Source: an uncultured Altererythrobacter sp. (GTDB lineage: Bacteria > Pseudomonadota > Alphaproteobacteria > Sphingomonadales > Sphingomonadaceae). Taken from it: a stretch of DNA of 64,000 nucleotides. Position 1 is the stretch's first letter, and each line of letters begins with the position of its first letter. The stretch lies in the NCBI GenBank assembly GCA_913056125.1, contig CAJXNC010000006.1, positions 124,001 to 188,000 on the forward strand, given 5' to 3'. Made by a program: the position numbers and the translations under genes. The notes beneath the pieces were generated by a model. The model made no database searches and had not been told where the DNA came from. It saw only the letters and a program-made list of their open reading frames with translations. This document shows positions 10,601-19,067 of this stretch, piece by piece.

Positions 10601-10677
10601 ATGCGGATACCTCGCACCCGTTCTACTGGTCGGCCTTTGCCGTGGTGGGCGACGGAACGATCCCGGTTCGCCGCTAG
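7645..10677 (+). CDS. Exported TPR-CHAT domain protein (caspase-like protease family)
   Basis: The 1010-residue protein starts at ATG 7645, preceded by AGGAAG nine bases upstream and 13 bases after the tpsA stop. Two earlier in-frame ATGs overlap tpsA. A signal peptide (residues 1-24, ending PALAQ) sends it to the periplasm or beyond. Helical tetratricopeptide-like repeats occupy about 190-560, a coiled-coil stretch about 560-620, and a CHAT domain the last 350 residues. The CHAT domain shows HFATHG with the presumed catalytic His854 and ILSACNTAS with Cys903, the dyad of the caspase/separase-like clan. The active residues appear intact, so it should be a protease rather than a scaffold. Its position as third gene of a two-partner secretion operon suggests it processes or anchors the TpsA protein; that role is an inference. 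The reading frame ends just before a strong terminator. Confidence 0.9.
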   Translation: MRKHALPLFATLGVALAPAPALAQQRPVSLMDSVPIGSNGLCEAQIQSPQAGDGLFDRRYLVVCRDAAAPIGELRVLGESTPAAALADIQTQGAQCREEQLAETPLGLSDPQAFVCTASNTGIERKVVVGSGRSRTYAASGLAVYDDALRLGLAALATDRLVPGIVEVPLTQAGDAQAFARAQAEAISAEIALDEAYRRSNAGNFAEAAEFFSASASSLEGSSATEAMLNSALQQSNLGNYLEAGRLFIQAEGEAANDPILARLSRNYQAIDALNRDRPGEALERLDAPLPELSANLDASLQLQIDQALSERLSAEQGNAISGVGSELTLLERATLLDGQADYIRATALRQQGQIDTAQAALQRADATLISVRDGRVVSILWLRAQILGELAEIEETRGNIAAAEALHLEAVNVLEANYPGSPALLSSRAQLAGLLARTGREDEAITLYRDLVANADSKPASSLRVLLAPYFELLASRSGSEDAAADMFAASQLLLRPGLAQTQAVLARELSAGSDEASQLFRQALNLNRAIEMARGDLAQAETRASESVPGAEADVAAKASQLELLRERQLEVQQQLAEYPRYRVVNDSRMVLGDLQETLRGGEAYFKLIMLGEDVYAIYAEADGAIAYPIAASADDIALMVDTLRDSIAIEQSGQTITYPFEIGTARELYSAIFGPIAPNLGSIQHLVFEPDGAMLRLPANLLVMDDESVNAYAQRVEDPDADPYDFRGTAWLGRAMQVTTAVSPSSFRDVRSARASNATGRYLGLGQNTPLGELVQQEGGTRSGVGLNDRCAWSPATWGNPIKADELRTAGNILSEDGSGIEILTESEFTDTHLREMDELDEFRILHFATHGLVTAPASGCPPRPALLTSFGDQDSDGLLTFAEIFDLNIDADLVILSACNTASVGGLAASREAGITTGGDFALDGLVRAFVGAGGRTVVASHWPVPDDYGATGRLITGFFEANEGVGTAEALRQAQFGLMDDADTSHPFYWSAFAVVGDGTIPVRR

Positions 10678-10702
10678 GCACGAAGACGCGCCAAATAAGA
10701 AA

Positions 10703-10737
10703 AGGGCGGCTCCTTGCGGGGCCGCCCTCTTTCTTTT
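10703..10737 (+). terminator. Rho-independent terminator, usable in both directions
   Basis: AGGGCGGC (10703-10710) pairs perfectly with GCCGCCCT (10721-10728) across a 10-base loop and is followed by CTTTCTTTT. On the minus strand the same stem is followed by TTTTCTTATTT. It separates the CHAT gene from the convergent PQQ dehydrogenase gene. Confidence 0.88.
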
Positions 10738-10759
10738 GTGCTCGCTTGGATCGCAGGGA

Positions 10760-12862
10760 TCAGCGTCCCCAATCCTCATTGGCGCGGGCGATAATATAGG
10801 AATGGATCGCATCGACTTCGTCCTCGGTGAGGAGGTCGGAGAAGTTTGCCATGCCCTTGTCCTGATAAAGCCCTTCGAGCACGATCTGGTTGAACAGGCT
10901 GTGCTTCTCGCGGGTCAGGTGCCTGAGGTCGGCAACACCGCCCATGGCGTTCTGGCCGTGGCATACCGCGCAAGTGTTCTGGTAAAGCAACTGGCCGCGC
11001 GCAACCTCTTCTTCGGACGCAGTCAGGCGCGGAGGTTCGGGCGGTGCCGCGGCATCTTCGGGCAGCGGAGGCAGCTCCAAATCCCCGCCCAGCTTGAACA
11101 CCAGCAAGCGTGCAGGCGCACGCGGCATTTCGATACCGGCACCGCGTTCGATCTGCGCGGCCCCGCCACCCCAGCCGGCATTGATGGCGATATATTGCTC
11201 GCCATCGACCATATAGGTGATCGCGCCAGCGACAGGTGCGCTCTGAGTCGGGTAAGTCCACAGGACATCGCCAGTGCGCGCATCGAAGGCGTTGAAGGTC
11301 TGGTTGGTCGTTCCCTCGAAAACGAGGTCGGAAGCCGTCACCATCACGCCGCCATTGCCGTGGCGCGGCAGTTCGACCTTCCAGGCCAGTTCCTGCTTCA
11401 CGGGATCCCATGCGGCGAGCCAGGCACTTTCGATCTCGTTTGCTTCCTGCATCAGCTCACCGCGAATGCGCCCGGCCTCGCCGGTATAGCCGCCCCAGCC
11501 GCTGTTCGAGCGGAGAGGCTGCGGCTCCCAGCCAGGTTGCAGCGCATAGACGAAGGCAGACTGGTAGGCGGGGAAATAGGCCAAACCTGTACGCGGGCTG
11601 TAAGCCATGGGGAACCAGTTATGCGCCCCGCCCGGCCCCGGTGCGACCAGTTTTGGCGTCTCGTCATAGCGGACCTGCTGGCTGGTGACCGGCCGGCCAT
11701 TCTCGTCGAAGCCTTCGTTCCAGTTCTGGAACACATGCGCTTCGGCGCTGATGAATTCGCCAGTCTCGCGATCGAGCACGTAGAAGAAACCGTTCTTCGG
11801 TGCCTGCATGATCACCTTGCGCTGGCGACCGTCGATCTCAAGGTCGGCACTGATCATCGAGGCCGTGCAGGTCCAGTCCCACTCCTCGCCCGGGTTCATC
11901 TGGTAGTGCCAGCGATATTCGCCGGTGGTGCCGTCGAGTGCGACGATCGAGCAAACAAAGAGGTTATCGCCCTCATTGTTCGAACGGTAATAGCGCGCAT
12001 GCGGGACCGAATTGCCCGTGCCGACATAGACAAGGTTCAGATCAGGATCGTAGGCGATCGAATCCCACGGGTTCGCACCGCCGCCCAGGGTTTCCCACAT
12101 GCCCTCTTCGGACCAGGTCTCACGCACCCAGGGCATGACATCGTCCGAGGCCTCGCCATCGGGGCCGTTCTCTTCGGGTGCCGGCGTCAGGTAGAATTTC
12201 CAGGCCTTTTCGCCGGTCTCGACATCGAGCGCGATGACAAAGCCGCGTACGCCGAGATCACCACCGGACTGGCCGATCACAACCTTGTCACCGAAGACGC
12301 GCGGCGCACCGGTGATCGAATAGGCAAAGCCGGTATCGAGATCGAAGGCACGGCTGGTCCAGATTTCCTCGCCCGTATTCTTGTCGAGCGCGATCAGGCG
12401 GCCATCGAGCGTGGCGATGATGACCTTGTTGCCATGCATGGCAAGACCGCGGCTGACCGGTTCGCAGCAGGCATAACGCCCGAATTCGCGCGGCGTTTGC
12501 GGATCGTAAGTCCACAACACCTCGCCCGTCTTGGCGTCATAGGCGGTGGTAATGTTCCAGGAGAGCGTGTTGTAGAGGATGCCGTCCGAATAGAGCGGCG
12601 TCGCCTCGACCCCGCGATAGGTGTCGAGATCCGCATACCAGGCAAGGCCCAGATCGCCGACATTGCCGGCATTGATCTGGGTAAGCGGGCTGTAGCGCTG
12701 TGCCGTGTAATCGCGCCCGTCGCTCAGCCATTCGCCCGCCGCCGGATTTGCAAGCGGGTCGCTTGCGGCAGCGGAAATGCTGGCAGATTCTGGCGCGCTC
12801 GCCGCGTTGCAGCTGGACAGGACGATGGCAAACCCTGCGAACAGGGCCGATTTCAATCTCAT
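10760..12862 (-). CDS. PQQ-dependent alcohol-type dehydrogenase with C-terminal cytochrome c (quinohaemoprotein)
   Basis: The 700-residue protein oxidises an alcohol or related substrate in the periplasm, passing electrons from PQQ to an attached haem c. The start at 12862 follows GAGGAAAC and gives a short hydrophobic leader ending LSSC (Cys18), a lipobox; an upstream ATG at 12925 would lie inside the neighbouring gene. Beta-propeller WxxD/TGE repeats run through residues 45-560. The adjacent cysteines 132-133 (ACCEPVSRG) are the vicinal disulphide of PQQ alcohol dehydrogenases. The catalytic Asp is in WDWT (Asp329). The residue two positions later is Thr331, not the extra Asp of lanthanide-dependent XoxF-type enzymes, which suggests calcium. 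The haem site is CAVCH (631-635) with a likely Met671 axial ligand. The substrate is unknown; three SnoaL-like genes lie directly upstream. Confidence 0.92.
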   Translation of the reverse strand: MRLKSALFAGFAIVLSSCNAASAPESASISAAASDPLANPAAGEWLSDGRDYTAQRYSPLTQINAGNVGDLGLAWYADLDTYRGVEATPLYSDGILYNTLSWNITTAYDAKTGEVLWTYDPQTPREFGRYACCEPVSRGLAMHGNKVIIATLDGRLIALDKNTGEEIWTSRAFDLDTGFAYSITGAPRVFGDKVVIGQSGGDLGVRGFVIALDVETGEKAWKFYLTPAPEENGPDGEASDDVMPWVRETWSEEGMWETLGGGANPWDSIAYDPDLNLVYVGTGNSVPHARYYRSNNEGDNLFVCSIVALDGTTGEYRWHYQMNPGEEWDWTCTASMISADLEIDGRQRKVIMQAPKNGFFYVLDRETGEFISAEAHVFQNWNEGFDENGRPVTSQQVRYDETPKLVAPGPGGAHNWFPMAYSPRTGLAYFPAYQSAFVYALQPGWEPQPLRSNSGWGGYTGEAGRIRGELMQEANEIESAWLAAWDPVKQELAWKVELPRHGNGGVMVTASDLVFEGTTNQTFNAFDARTGDVLWTYPTQSAPVAGAITYMVDGEQYIAINAGWGGGAAQIERGAGIEMPRAPARLLVFKLGGDLELPPLPEDAAAPPEPPRLTASEEEVARGQLLYQNTCAVCHGQNAMGGVADLRHLTREKHSLFNQIVLEGLYQDKGMANFSDLLTEDEVDAIHSYIIARANEDWGR

Positions 12863-12872
12863 TTGTGTTTCC

Positions 12873-13664
12873 TCAGTCCCTGGGGGGCAGGGCAATTGGC
12901 TGTGTTCCATCCGCCTGACGGCCAACTGTCAAGCTCTCTTCCTGTTCAGGCGTGCCCGGCGGGCGATGATAGGCGCCAACCCAGCCCGTATCGGGCAGGA
13001 ATGCCTCGCCCGTTACCGGGTTCGGATAGTGGAAGGGAATGATGTAATAGGCCGGATAGGTCAGGTAGACAGTGCTCGGCGGAATGTCGGGCGGCGGGTC
13101 GAACTTGTCCGGCCAGGTATTGTTGAGCGCGTTTTCGCCCCAGCCCTGCCAGTTCGTGTACATGGTGAAGGGGCCGGACAGGCGGCTCATGCGCCACACG
13201 CCATCCTCTCCCTTCTCGAACGCATCCTCGTAGAGCGGCAGGCCCCAGCCGCTGTTTGCCATCACATAGGCACGGCTGCGAATCCAACCGTTCCGGCCAT
13301 CGGGCGCAACATTGACGATGGGCTGGAACTGCATGTGATTGGTTAGCAAGCCGATATTGGCGCCATCGGGGCCGAACGCGGTCTGCATATATTCGAGCAC
13401 GCGGTCCTGCCCGATGAAGATGCCCTTGCCGCCGATTTCCAGCGTCGCATCTTCGGTGAACAGTTCGCTCAAATGCGTCCACTGGCCCTTGTCGACAAAA
13501 TAGCCATAGGCGCGCTGGACACGCTCGATATCGTTCATGTCCTCGAGCCGCGTGATGCGGCTATCGAGCTCGTCGAGCAACGCGTCCACGCTTTGATCAT
13601 CCTGCGCTATCGCGGGCGATGCAACCATCGCCAACAGGGCAAATGCAGAGGTCAGGGTTTTCAT
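12873..13664 (-). CDS. Exported SnoaL/NTF2-like protein, third of three tandem paralogues
   Basis: The 263-residue product has a signal peptide (MKTLTSAFALLAMVASPAIAQ), a short helix with RLEDMNDIERVQRAYGYFVDKG, a cone-shaped SnoaL/NTF2-like fold in the middle (for example FTEDATLEIGGKGIFIG, where an active-site acid often lies) and a C-terminal stretch with PNPVTGEAF. ATG 13664 lies seven bases after GGAGGG; the two ATG codons just before it (13667 and 13670) are too close to that site. It overlaps or abuts the stop of the preceding paralogue, so the trio should be co-translated, and the PQQ dehydrogenase follows 10 bases downstream. SnoaL-like folds serve as cyclases, isomerases, hydratases or plain ligand binders. 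The function is not determinable here. Confidence 0.85.
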   Translation of the reverse strand: MKTLTSAFALLAMVASPAIAQDDQSVDALLDELDSRITRLEDMNDIERVQRAYGYFVDKGQWTHLSELFTEDATLEIGGKGIFIGQDRVLEYMQTAFGPDGANIGLLTNHMQFQPIVNVAPDGRNGWIRSRAYVMANSGWGLPLYEDAFEKGEDGVWRMSRLSGPFTMYTNWQGWGENALNNTWPDKFDPPPDIPPSTVYLTYPAYYIIPFHYPNPVTGEAFLPDTGWVGAYHRPPGTPEQEESLTVGRQADGTQPIALPPRD

Positions 13665-13666
13665 CA

Positions 13667-14371
13667 TCATTCCCTCCCCGAGATATCGTCGCGCGGTTGC
13701 ACCACCTCGATCGGTTCGCCCGTGACCGGGTGCGGATAGCTGAAAGGCGGGATGTAGTTGGACGGGAAGCTGCGATAGCGCTCGCTCATTGGCTCGTCCG
13801 GCGGGAAGAGCGCACTCATCCCGTCCATGGGGATGGCCGAACGCGCGAAACCGGCATCGTAATCGGTCAGCGCGGTCATGTAGAAATGAAGCTCGGCAAT
13901 CTTCCAGACGCCGTTCTCCTTGACGTAATCGTTCTCGTACAGGCCGACGCCCCAATTGCCGTTGGCACCGGGTTCGGACAGCATGACCATGCCCTGCCAG
14001 CGCCCCGTCGCGGTCTGCCCGTCCTCGGCCACGGTAATCATGGCCTGCAATTGCATGTGGTTGTTGAGATGTCCGGGGGCGAGCCGCTCGGGACCGAAAA
14101 GCAGCATGGCACGCTCGATCCTTTCGGGCCCGATATAGACGCCGCGCGCGCCATATTCGAACCGGCCATTGCGGGAGAATAGCTGCGAAGCTTCCTCCCA
14201 CATGCCTTTATCGAAGTAATAGCCGAAGGTCGTCTGCAGCACCTCGATGTCCTGCTGGTCCTCCAGCCGTTCGACCCGTTCGCGATAGGCTTCGAGCCGT
14301 TCTTCCGCGCTCTGGGCAAAAGCCGGTGTAGCGATGGCTGCCAAGGCCAGGCCGAGAATGAATTTTCTCAT
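13667..14371 (-). CDS. Exported SnoaL/NTF2-like protein, second of three tandem paralogues
   Basis: The 234-residue product has a clear signal peptide ([20 protein letters not shown]) followed by a coiled helix RVERLEDQQDIEVLQ, FGYYFDKGMW, and the SnoaL core with VYIGPERIERAM and NNHMQLQAMITV. It ends in PHPVTGEPIEVV, a motif shared with both neighbours. It overlaps the first paralogue by four bases (ATGA). The catalytic role is unassigned. Export plus clustering with a periplasmic quinoprotein suggests a shared periplasmic substrate, which is an inference. Confidence 0.85.
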   Translation of the reverse strand: MRKFILGLALAAIATPAFAQSAEERLEAYRERVERLEDQQDIEVLQTTFGYYFDKGMWEEASQLFSRNGRFEYGARGVYIGPERIERAMLLFGPERLAPGHLNNHMQLQAMITVAEDGQTATGRWQGMVMLSEPGANGNWGVGLYENDYVKENGVWKIAELHFYMTALTDYDAGFARSAIPMDGMSALFPPDEPMSERYRSFPSNYIPPFSYPHPVTGEPIEVVQPRDDISGRE

Positions 14372-15090
14372 CGTACCGCCCTCCCCGTCACGGGATGCGG
14401 TGCCTGGAAGGGCGGGATGAAGGTTGCCGGGAAGCCGGAATAGTCCCCGGTCGGGCCGTTATCGGGCGGGAAATCGACCGAGGTCTGGCTGCGCACCAGC
14501 CCCTCGCCCTCATCCAGGCGTGCCCAGCCTTCGGCATAGGGGGCGACGAAGTTCACATAGAGGTGCAGGCTCTTGATCTTCCACACTCCGCCTTCGCGGA
14601 CATAGGTATTCTCGTAAATGCCGTCGCGCCATTCGGCGTGCTCGTGATATTGGCCAAGCATGCCCAGGTCGCGCCAGCGCGCGGTCGCGGTGAGTGCATC
14701 GTCAGCCACCACGATGGCCGGCTGCAGCGTGACCCATTCATTGAGCTGGCCGTAAATCAGGCCTTCCTGCCCGCCATGGAGGCGACGGAGATATTCCTCA
14801 ATCCGCTCCGGCCCGACATAGACGCCGTCCACGCCCATTTCGAAGGTGCCGTCATCCGCAAACAGGGTTGCCGCCTGCTCCCACAGACCGCGGTCGACAT
14901 AATAGGCAAAGGCACGCTGCAAGTTCTTGATCGCGCGCGCACCTTCGAGCTGTTCGACGCGCGTCGTCAGTTCGGCGATTTCCGAGCGCATACGCGCCTC
15001 GGACATTTGCGCTGTTGCCGGCATCGGCATGGCCATGAGGCCGGCGGCACAAATCGCCGCCATTCCGATGCCTGGCTTGCTTCCAAACAT
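14368..15090 (-). CDS. Exported SnoaL/NTF2-like protein, first of three tandem paralogues
   Basis: The 240-residue product begins [17 protein letters not shown] with a signal peptide ending PATAQ, then [29 protein letters not shown], the SnoaL-like core with [19 protein letters not shown], and PHPVTGRAV at the end. A GTG two codons earlier (15096) sits at a better distance from GAGAGGG and may be the true start. It is the first gene of a four-gene run with two paralogues and a PQQ dehydrogenase, divergent from gcdH across about 190 bases that must hold both promoters. Confidence 0.83.
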   Translation of the reverse strand: MFGSKPGIGMAAICAAGLMAMPMPATAQMSEARMRSEIAELTTRVEQLEGARAIKNLQRAFAYYVDRGLWEQAATLFADDGTFEMGVDGVYVGPERIEEYLRRLHGGQEGLIYGQLNEWVTLQPAIVVADDALTATARWRDLGMLGQYHEHAEWRDGIYENTYVREGGVWKIKSLHLYVNFVAPYAEGWARLDEGEGLVRSQTSVDFPPDNGPTGDYSGFPATFIPPFQAPHPVTGRAVR

Positions 15091-15281
15091 GGTCACTGGT
15101 GCTTTCCCTCTCCGTGCCAAGACTGGCACCCCGTAAGGAACATCATAGAAAGCTAGGCGCAAGTGGAAAGACCTTGCGTGGTAACAGATCGTCGCGAAAT
15201 TTAATCTCACCTGAAACCTTTACTCTTGCCGAGCGCCAGCAAGCGCGCAAGAAGGGCCGCGAATTAGGGAGAATAGACTCT

Positions 15282-16466
15282 ATGGCCGGCATGGTACCCT
15301 TTGACTGGGCCGACCCGCTCAATCTCGACGACCAGCTTTCGGACGAGGAACGCATGATCCGCGATGCCGCGCATGGTTTCGCGCAAGACGTGCTGCAACC
15401 GCGCGTGATCGAGGATTTCCGCGAGGAGGCGGACGCCAAGGAGCTGTTCCCGCTCATGGGCGAAGCCGGCCTGCTCGGCGTGACGGTGCCTGAGGAATAT
15501 GACGGCGCGGGCGCAAGCTATGTCGCCTATGGCCTGGTCGCGCGCGAGATCGAACGCGTCGATTCCGGCTATCGCTCGATGGCGAGCGTGCAGTCCAGCT
15601 TGGTCATGTACCCGATCAATGCCTACGGTTCCGAAGAGCAGAAGCAGAAATATTTGCCTCGCCTCGCCTCGGGCGAATTGATCGGCTGTTTCGGCCTGAC
15701 CGAACCCGATGCCGGTTCCGATCCCGGATCGATGCGCACCGTGGCCAAGGCTGACGGAGACGGCTTCAAGCTGTCGGGCTCCAAGACCTGGATTTCCAAC
15801 TCGCCCTTTGCCGATGTCTTCATCGTCTGGGCCAAGTCAGAAGCGCATGGCGGCAAGATCCGCGGCTTCATCCTCGAGAAGGGCATGGCGGGCCTGACCG
15901 CGCCAAAGATCGAGGGAAAGCTCTCGCTGCGTGCCAGCACGACCGGCATGATCATGATGGACGAGGTCGCGGTCGGTGCCGATGCGCTCCTACCCGAAGT
16001 CGAAGGCATGAAGGGACCGTTCGGCTGCCTCAACCGCGCCCGCTACGGGATTTCATGGGGCAGTTTGGGCGCGGCGGAATTCTGCATGCATGCCGCGCGA
16101 ACCTACGGCCTCGAGCGCAAGCAGTTCGGCAAGCCGCTCGCTGCCAACCAGCTGTTCCAGAAGAAGCTCGCCGACATGCTGACCGAGATTTCGCTCGGCC
16201 TGCAGGCGAGTCTGCGTGTCGGGCGGCTGATGGATGAAGGCCGGTTTGCGCCCGAGATGATCTCGGTGGTCAAGCGCAACAATGTCGGCAAGGCGCTCGA
16301 TGTCGCCCGCATGGCGCGCGATATGCATGGCGGCAACGGCATTTCCGAGGAATACCAGGTCATGCGCCACATGCTGAATTTGGAGACGGTCAATACCTAT
16401 GAAGGAACGCATGACGTGCACGCGCTGATCCTCGGCCGCGCGATCACCGATATCGCGGCCTTCTAA
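15282..16466 (+). CDS. gcdH: Glutaryl-CoA dehydrogenase
   Basis: This 394-residue FAD enzyme oxidises and decarboxylates glutaryl-CoA to crotonyl-CoA in lysine/tryptophan breakdown, handing electrons to ETF. The N-terminal helices, the [15 protein letters not shown] flavin/substrate region, KTWISNSP, and the late [17 protein letters not shown] segment with catalytic base Glu374 are characteristic of GcdH rather than of straight-chain acyl-CoA dehydrogenases. ATG 15282 follows AGGGAGAA; the reading frame is open further upstream but without family-like sequence. The gene ends six bases from the convergent end of ETF-QO, its electron acceptor chain. Confidence 0.93.
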   Translation: MAGMVPFDWADPLNLDDQLSDEERMIRDAAHGFAQDVLQPRVIEDFREEADAKELFPLMGEAGLLGVTVPEEYDGAGASYVAYGLVAREIERVDSGYRSMASVQSSLVMYPINAYGSEEQKQKYLPRLASGELIGCFGLTEPDAGSDPGSMRTVAKADGDGFKLSGSKTWISNSPFADVFIVWAKSEAHGGKIRGFILEKGMAGLTAPKIEGKLSLRASTTGMIMMDEVAVGADALLPEVEGMKGPFGCLNRARYGISWGSLGAAEFCMHAARTYGLERKQFGKPLAANQLFQKKLADMLTEISLGLQASLRVGRLMDEGRFAPEMISVVKRNNVGKALDVARMARDMHGGNGISEEYQVMRHMLNLETVNTYEGTHDVHALILGRAITDIAAF

Positions 16467-16472
16467 TCTACT

Positions 16473-18122
16473 TCACATATTGGGGTAGTTGGGACCGCCC
16501 CCGCCTTCCGGTGTCACCCAGGTGATATTGCCATTGGGGTCCTTGATGTCGCAGGTCTTGCAGTGGACGCAGTTCTGCGCGTTGATGACGAACTTGGGTT
16601 CGTCGCCTTCCTCGATCCACTCATAGACGCCCGCCGGGCAATAGCGGGTCGAGGGTCCGTCATAGAGGCCCAGCTCGCTCGCCTTCTGGAGGTCCATGTT
16701 TTGCACCTTGAGGTGGCAGGGCTGGTCTTCCTCGTGATTGGTGCCGCTGAAGGATACCGAGGTCAGCCGGTCGAAGCTGAGCACGCCATCGGGCTTGGGA
16801 TAGGCGATCTTGGGATAAAGATCGGCGCGCCCAAGGCTGTCCGCATCCTTGTGGTGTTTCATGGTGAAGGGCAGGCGGATCTTCAGCGTGCGCAGCCACA
16901 TGTCGATCCCGGCCAGCATGGTGCCGACATCCTCGCCGAACTTGGCGACGAGCGGCTGGGCATTCTTCACCTTTTGCAGCTCTTCGGCGATCCAGCTTGA
17001 ACGGACCGCCGCATCATATTCAGCCAGCTCGTCCAGTTCGCGCCCACCGGCTATCGCCGCAGCGATGCTTTCGGCGGCGAGCATGCCGCTCTTCATCGCC
17101 GTATGCGTGCCCTTGATACGTGGGACATTGACGAAGCCGGCCGAGCAGCCGACCAGTGCGCCGCCGGGGAAGGCGAGCTTGGGCACAGACTGCCAGCCGC
17201 CCTCATTGATGACGCGCGCACCATAGGCGACGCGCTTGCCGCCTTCGAGCACGGAAGCGATTTCCGGATGGTGCTTCCAGCGCTGGAACTCGTGATAGGG
17301 CGAGACATGCGGGTTGGCGTAATCGAGCGCGGTGACGAAGCCCAAGGCAACCTGGCTATCCGCCTGGTGGTAGAGGAAGCCGCCGCCCCATGTGCCGCTT
17401 TCCGACAGGGGCCAGCCTTGCGTGTGCACCACCCTGCCCGGCTCGTGCTTGCCCGGGTCCACATCCCACAATTCCTTGATACCGAGGCCATAGACTTGCG
17501 GCTGGCATTCGGCCTCGAGGTCGAAGCGCGCCTTGACCTGCTTGGTCAGATGGCCACGCGCGCCCTCGGCAAAGAGCGTATATTTGGCATGCAGTTCCAG
17601 GCCCGGCTCAAATTCCGGCTTGTGCGAGCCATCGGCGGCAACGCCCATGTCCTGCGTCGCCACGCCCATGACATTGCCTGCCTCGTCATAAAGCACTTCG
17701 CTGGCCGGGAAGCCGGGAAAGACCTGCACGCCCATTTCCTCGGCGCGTTCGGCCAGCCAGCGACACAGATTGCCGAGCGAACCGGTGTAATTGCCTTTAT
17801 TGGACATGAGCGGCGGCAAAGCGAGGTGCGGGATTTCCCACTTGCCCGACCGCGTAAGCAGCCAGTGATGGTTCTCCGTCACCGGGACTTCGGCCAGCGG
17901 GCAGGTCTCGCGCCACTCGGGCAGCAATTCGTCGAGCGCGCGCGGATCGATCACCGCGCCCGAGAGGATATGCGCGCCGATCTCGCTGCCCTTCTCGAGG
18001 ACAACGACCTCGAGCGCCTCATCGAGCTGCTTGAGCCGGATCGCGGCGGAGAGGCCCGCAGGACCCCCGCCGACCACCACCACGTCGACGGGCATGCTCT
18101 CTCGGGTGATCTCTTCGCTCAT
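16473..18122 (-). CDS. Electron transfer flavoprotein-ubiquinone oxidoreductase (ETF-QO)
   Basis: The 549-residue membrane-associated enzyme passes electrons from reduced ETF to ubiquinone. The dinucleotide-binding GGGPAGLSAA is at residues 18-27. The C-terminal [4Fe-4S] domain has Cys495 (CPAGVYEW) and Cys518, Cys521 and Cys524 (CVHCKTC), and the protein ends GGGGPNYPNM as in the family. It starts nine bases after the etfA stop, making it the last gene of the pcc-etf operon. Confidence 0.95.
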   Translation of the reverse strand: MSEEITRESMPVDVVVVGGGPAGLSAAIRLKQLDEALEVVVLEKGSEIGAHILSGAVIDPRALDELLPEWRETCPLAEVPVTENHHWLLTRSGKWEIPHLALPPLMSNKGNYTGSLGNLCRWLAERAEEMGVQVFPGFPASEVLYDEAGNVMGVATQDMGVAADGSHKPEFEPGLELHAKYTLFAEGARGHLTKQVKARFDLEAECQPQVYGLGIKELWDVDPGKHEPGRVVHTQGWPLSESGTWGGGFLYHQADSQVALGFVTALDYANPHVSPYHEFQRWKHHPEIASVLEGGKRVAYGARVINEGGWQSVPKLAFPGGALVGCSAGFVNVPRIKGTHTAMKSGMLAAESIAAAIAGGRELDELAEYDAAVRSSWIAEELQKVKNAQPLVAKFGEDVGTMLAGIDMWLRTLKIRLPFTMKHHKDADSLGRADLYPKIAYPKPDGVLSFDRLTSVSFSGTNHEEDQPCHLKVQNMDLQKASELGLYDGPSTRYCPAGVYEWIEEGDEPKFVINAQNCVHCKTCDIKDPNGNITWVTPEGGGGPNYPNM

Positions 18123-18131
18123 GCTTCCGCC

Positions 18132-19067
18132 CTAGAGCTTGCCCGTCAGTTCGGGCACCGCCTCGAAAAGGTCCGTGGCCAGTCCGTAATCGGCGATCTG
18201 GAAAATCGGCGCGTCGGGATCCTTGTTGATCGCCACGATCACCTTGGAGTCCTTCATGCCCGCCAGGTGCTGGATCGCGCCGGAAATGCCGATGGCGATG
18301 TAGAGCTCGGGCGCAACGATCTTGCCCGTCTGGCCGACCTGGTAATCGTTGGAGATATAGCCTGCATCGACCGCCGCGCGGCTGGCGCCCACGGCCGCAC
18401 CAAGCTTGTCCGCCAGAGGCGTGATCAGCTGTTCGAATGTGGCCGCATCCTTGAGTGCGCGTCCGCCCGAGACCACAACATTGGCGCTGGTCAGGTCCGG
18501 ACGTTCGCTGGCCGATGCTTCAAGTGACACAAAGGAACTGAGACCGGCCTCACCGGGGCCTGAAACGGGTTCAACGGGGGCAGAACCGCCCTCGGGAGCA
18601 GCCTTGTCGAAAGTCGTGGTACGCACGGTGATGACCAGCTTGGCGTCACTGCTTTCGACCGTGGCAATGGCATTGCCGGCATAGATCGGGCGGGTGAAAC
18701 TCTTCGGACCTTCGACTGAGAGAATGTCCGACACCTGCATCACGTCGAGCATGGCGGCAACGCGCGGGGCGACGTTCTTGCCCGTCGTCGTGGCAGGCGC
18801 GAGGAAAGCATCGTAGCTATCCATCAGGCCCGCGATCAGCGGCGCGACATTCTCGGCCAGCTGGTGCGCATAGGCCGCATCCGAGGCGAGCAGCACCTTC
18901 TCGACCCCTGCGACCTTGGCGGCAGCATCGGCGACGCCAGCAGCATCGTCACCACCGGCGACCAGCACATGCACAGCGCCGCCAAGCGCAGCCGCAGCCG
19001 TGACCGTGGCGAGCGTGGCGGGGTTCAGCTTGCCGCTGTCATGTTCGGCGAGGACCAGAGCGCTCAT
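18132..19067 (-). CDS. etfA: Electron transfer flavoprotein subunit alpha
   Basis: The 311-residue FAD-binding subunit shows the family's C-terminal signature [21 protein letters not shown] followed by [24 protein letters not shown], with the N-terminal domain ([10 protein letters not shown]) of normal length. It overlaps etfB by four bases (ATGA). The heterodimer collects electrons from several acyl-CoA dehydrogenases, including the GcdH encoded nearby. Confidence 0.96.
   Translation of the reverse strand: MSALVLAEHDSGKLNPATLATVTAAAALGGAVHVLVAGGDDAAGVADAAAKVAGVEKVLLASDAAYAHQLAENVAPLIAGLMDSYDAFLAPATTTGKNVAPRVAAMLDVMQVSDILSVEGPKSFTRPIYAGNAIATVESSDAKLVITVRTTTFDKAAPEGGSAPVEPVSGPGEAGLSSFVSLEASASERPDLTSANVVVSGGRALKDAATFEQLITPLADKLGAAVGASRAAVDAGYISNDYQVGQTGKIVAPELYIAIGISGAIQHLAGMKDSKVIVAINKDPDAPIFQIADYGLATDLFEAVPELTGKL

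Noticed and set aside
10601-13042. 813-codon plus-strand frame across the PQQ dehydrogenase gene
   Set aside because: It crosses the terminator at 10703 and mirrors the minus-strand gene, which has all catalytic motifs.
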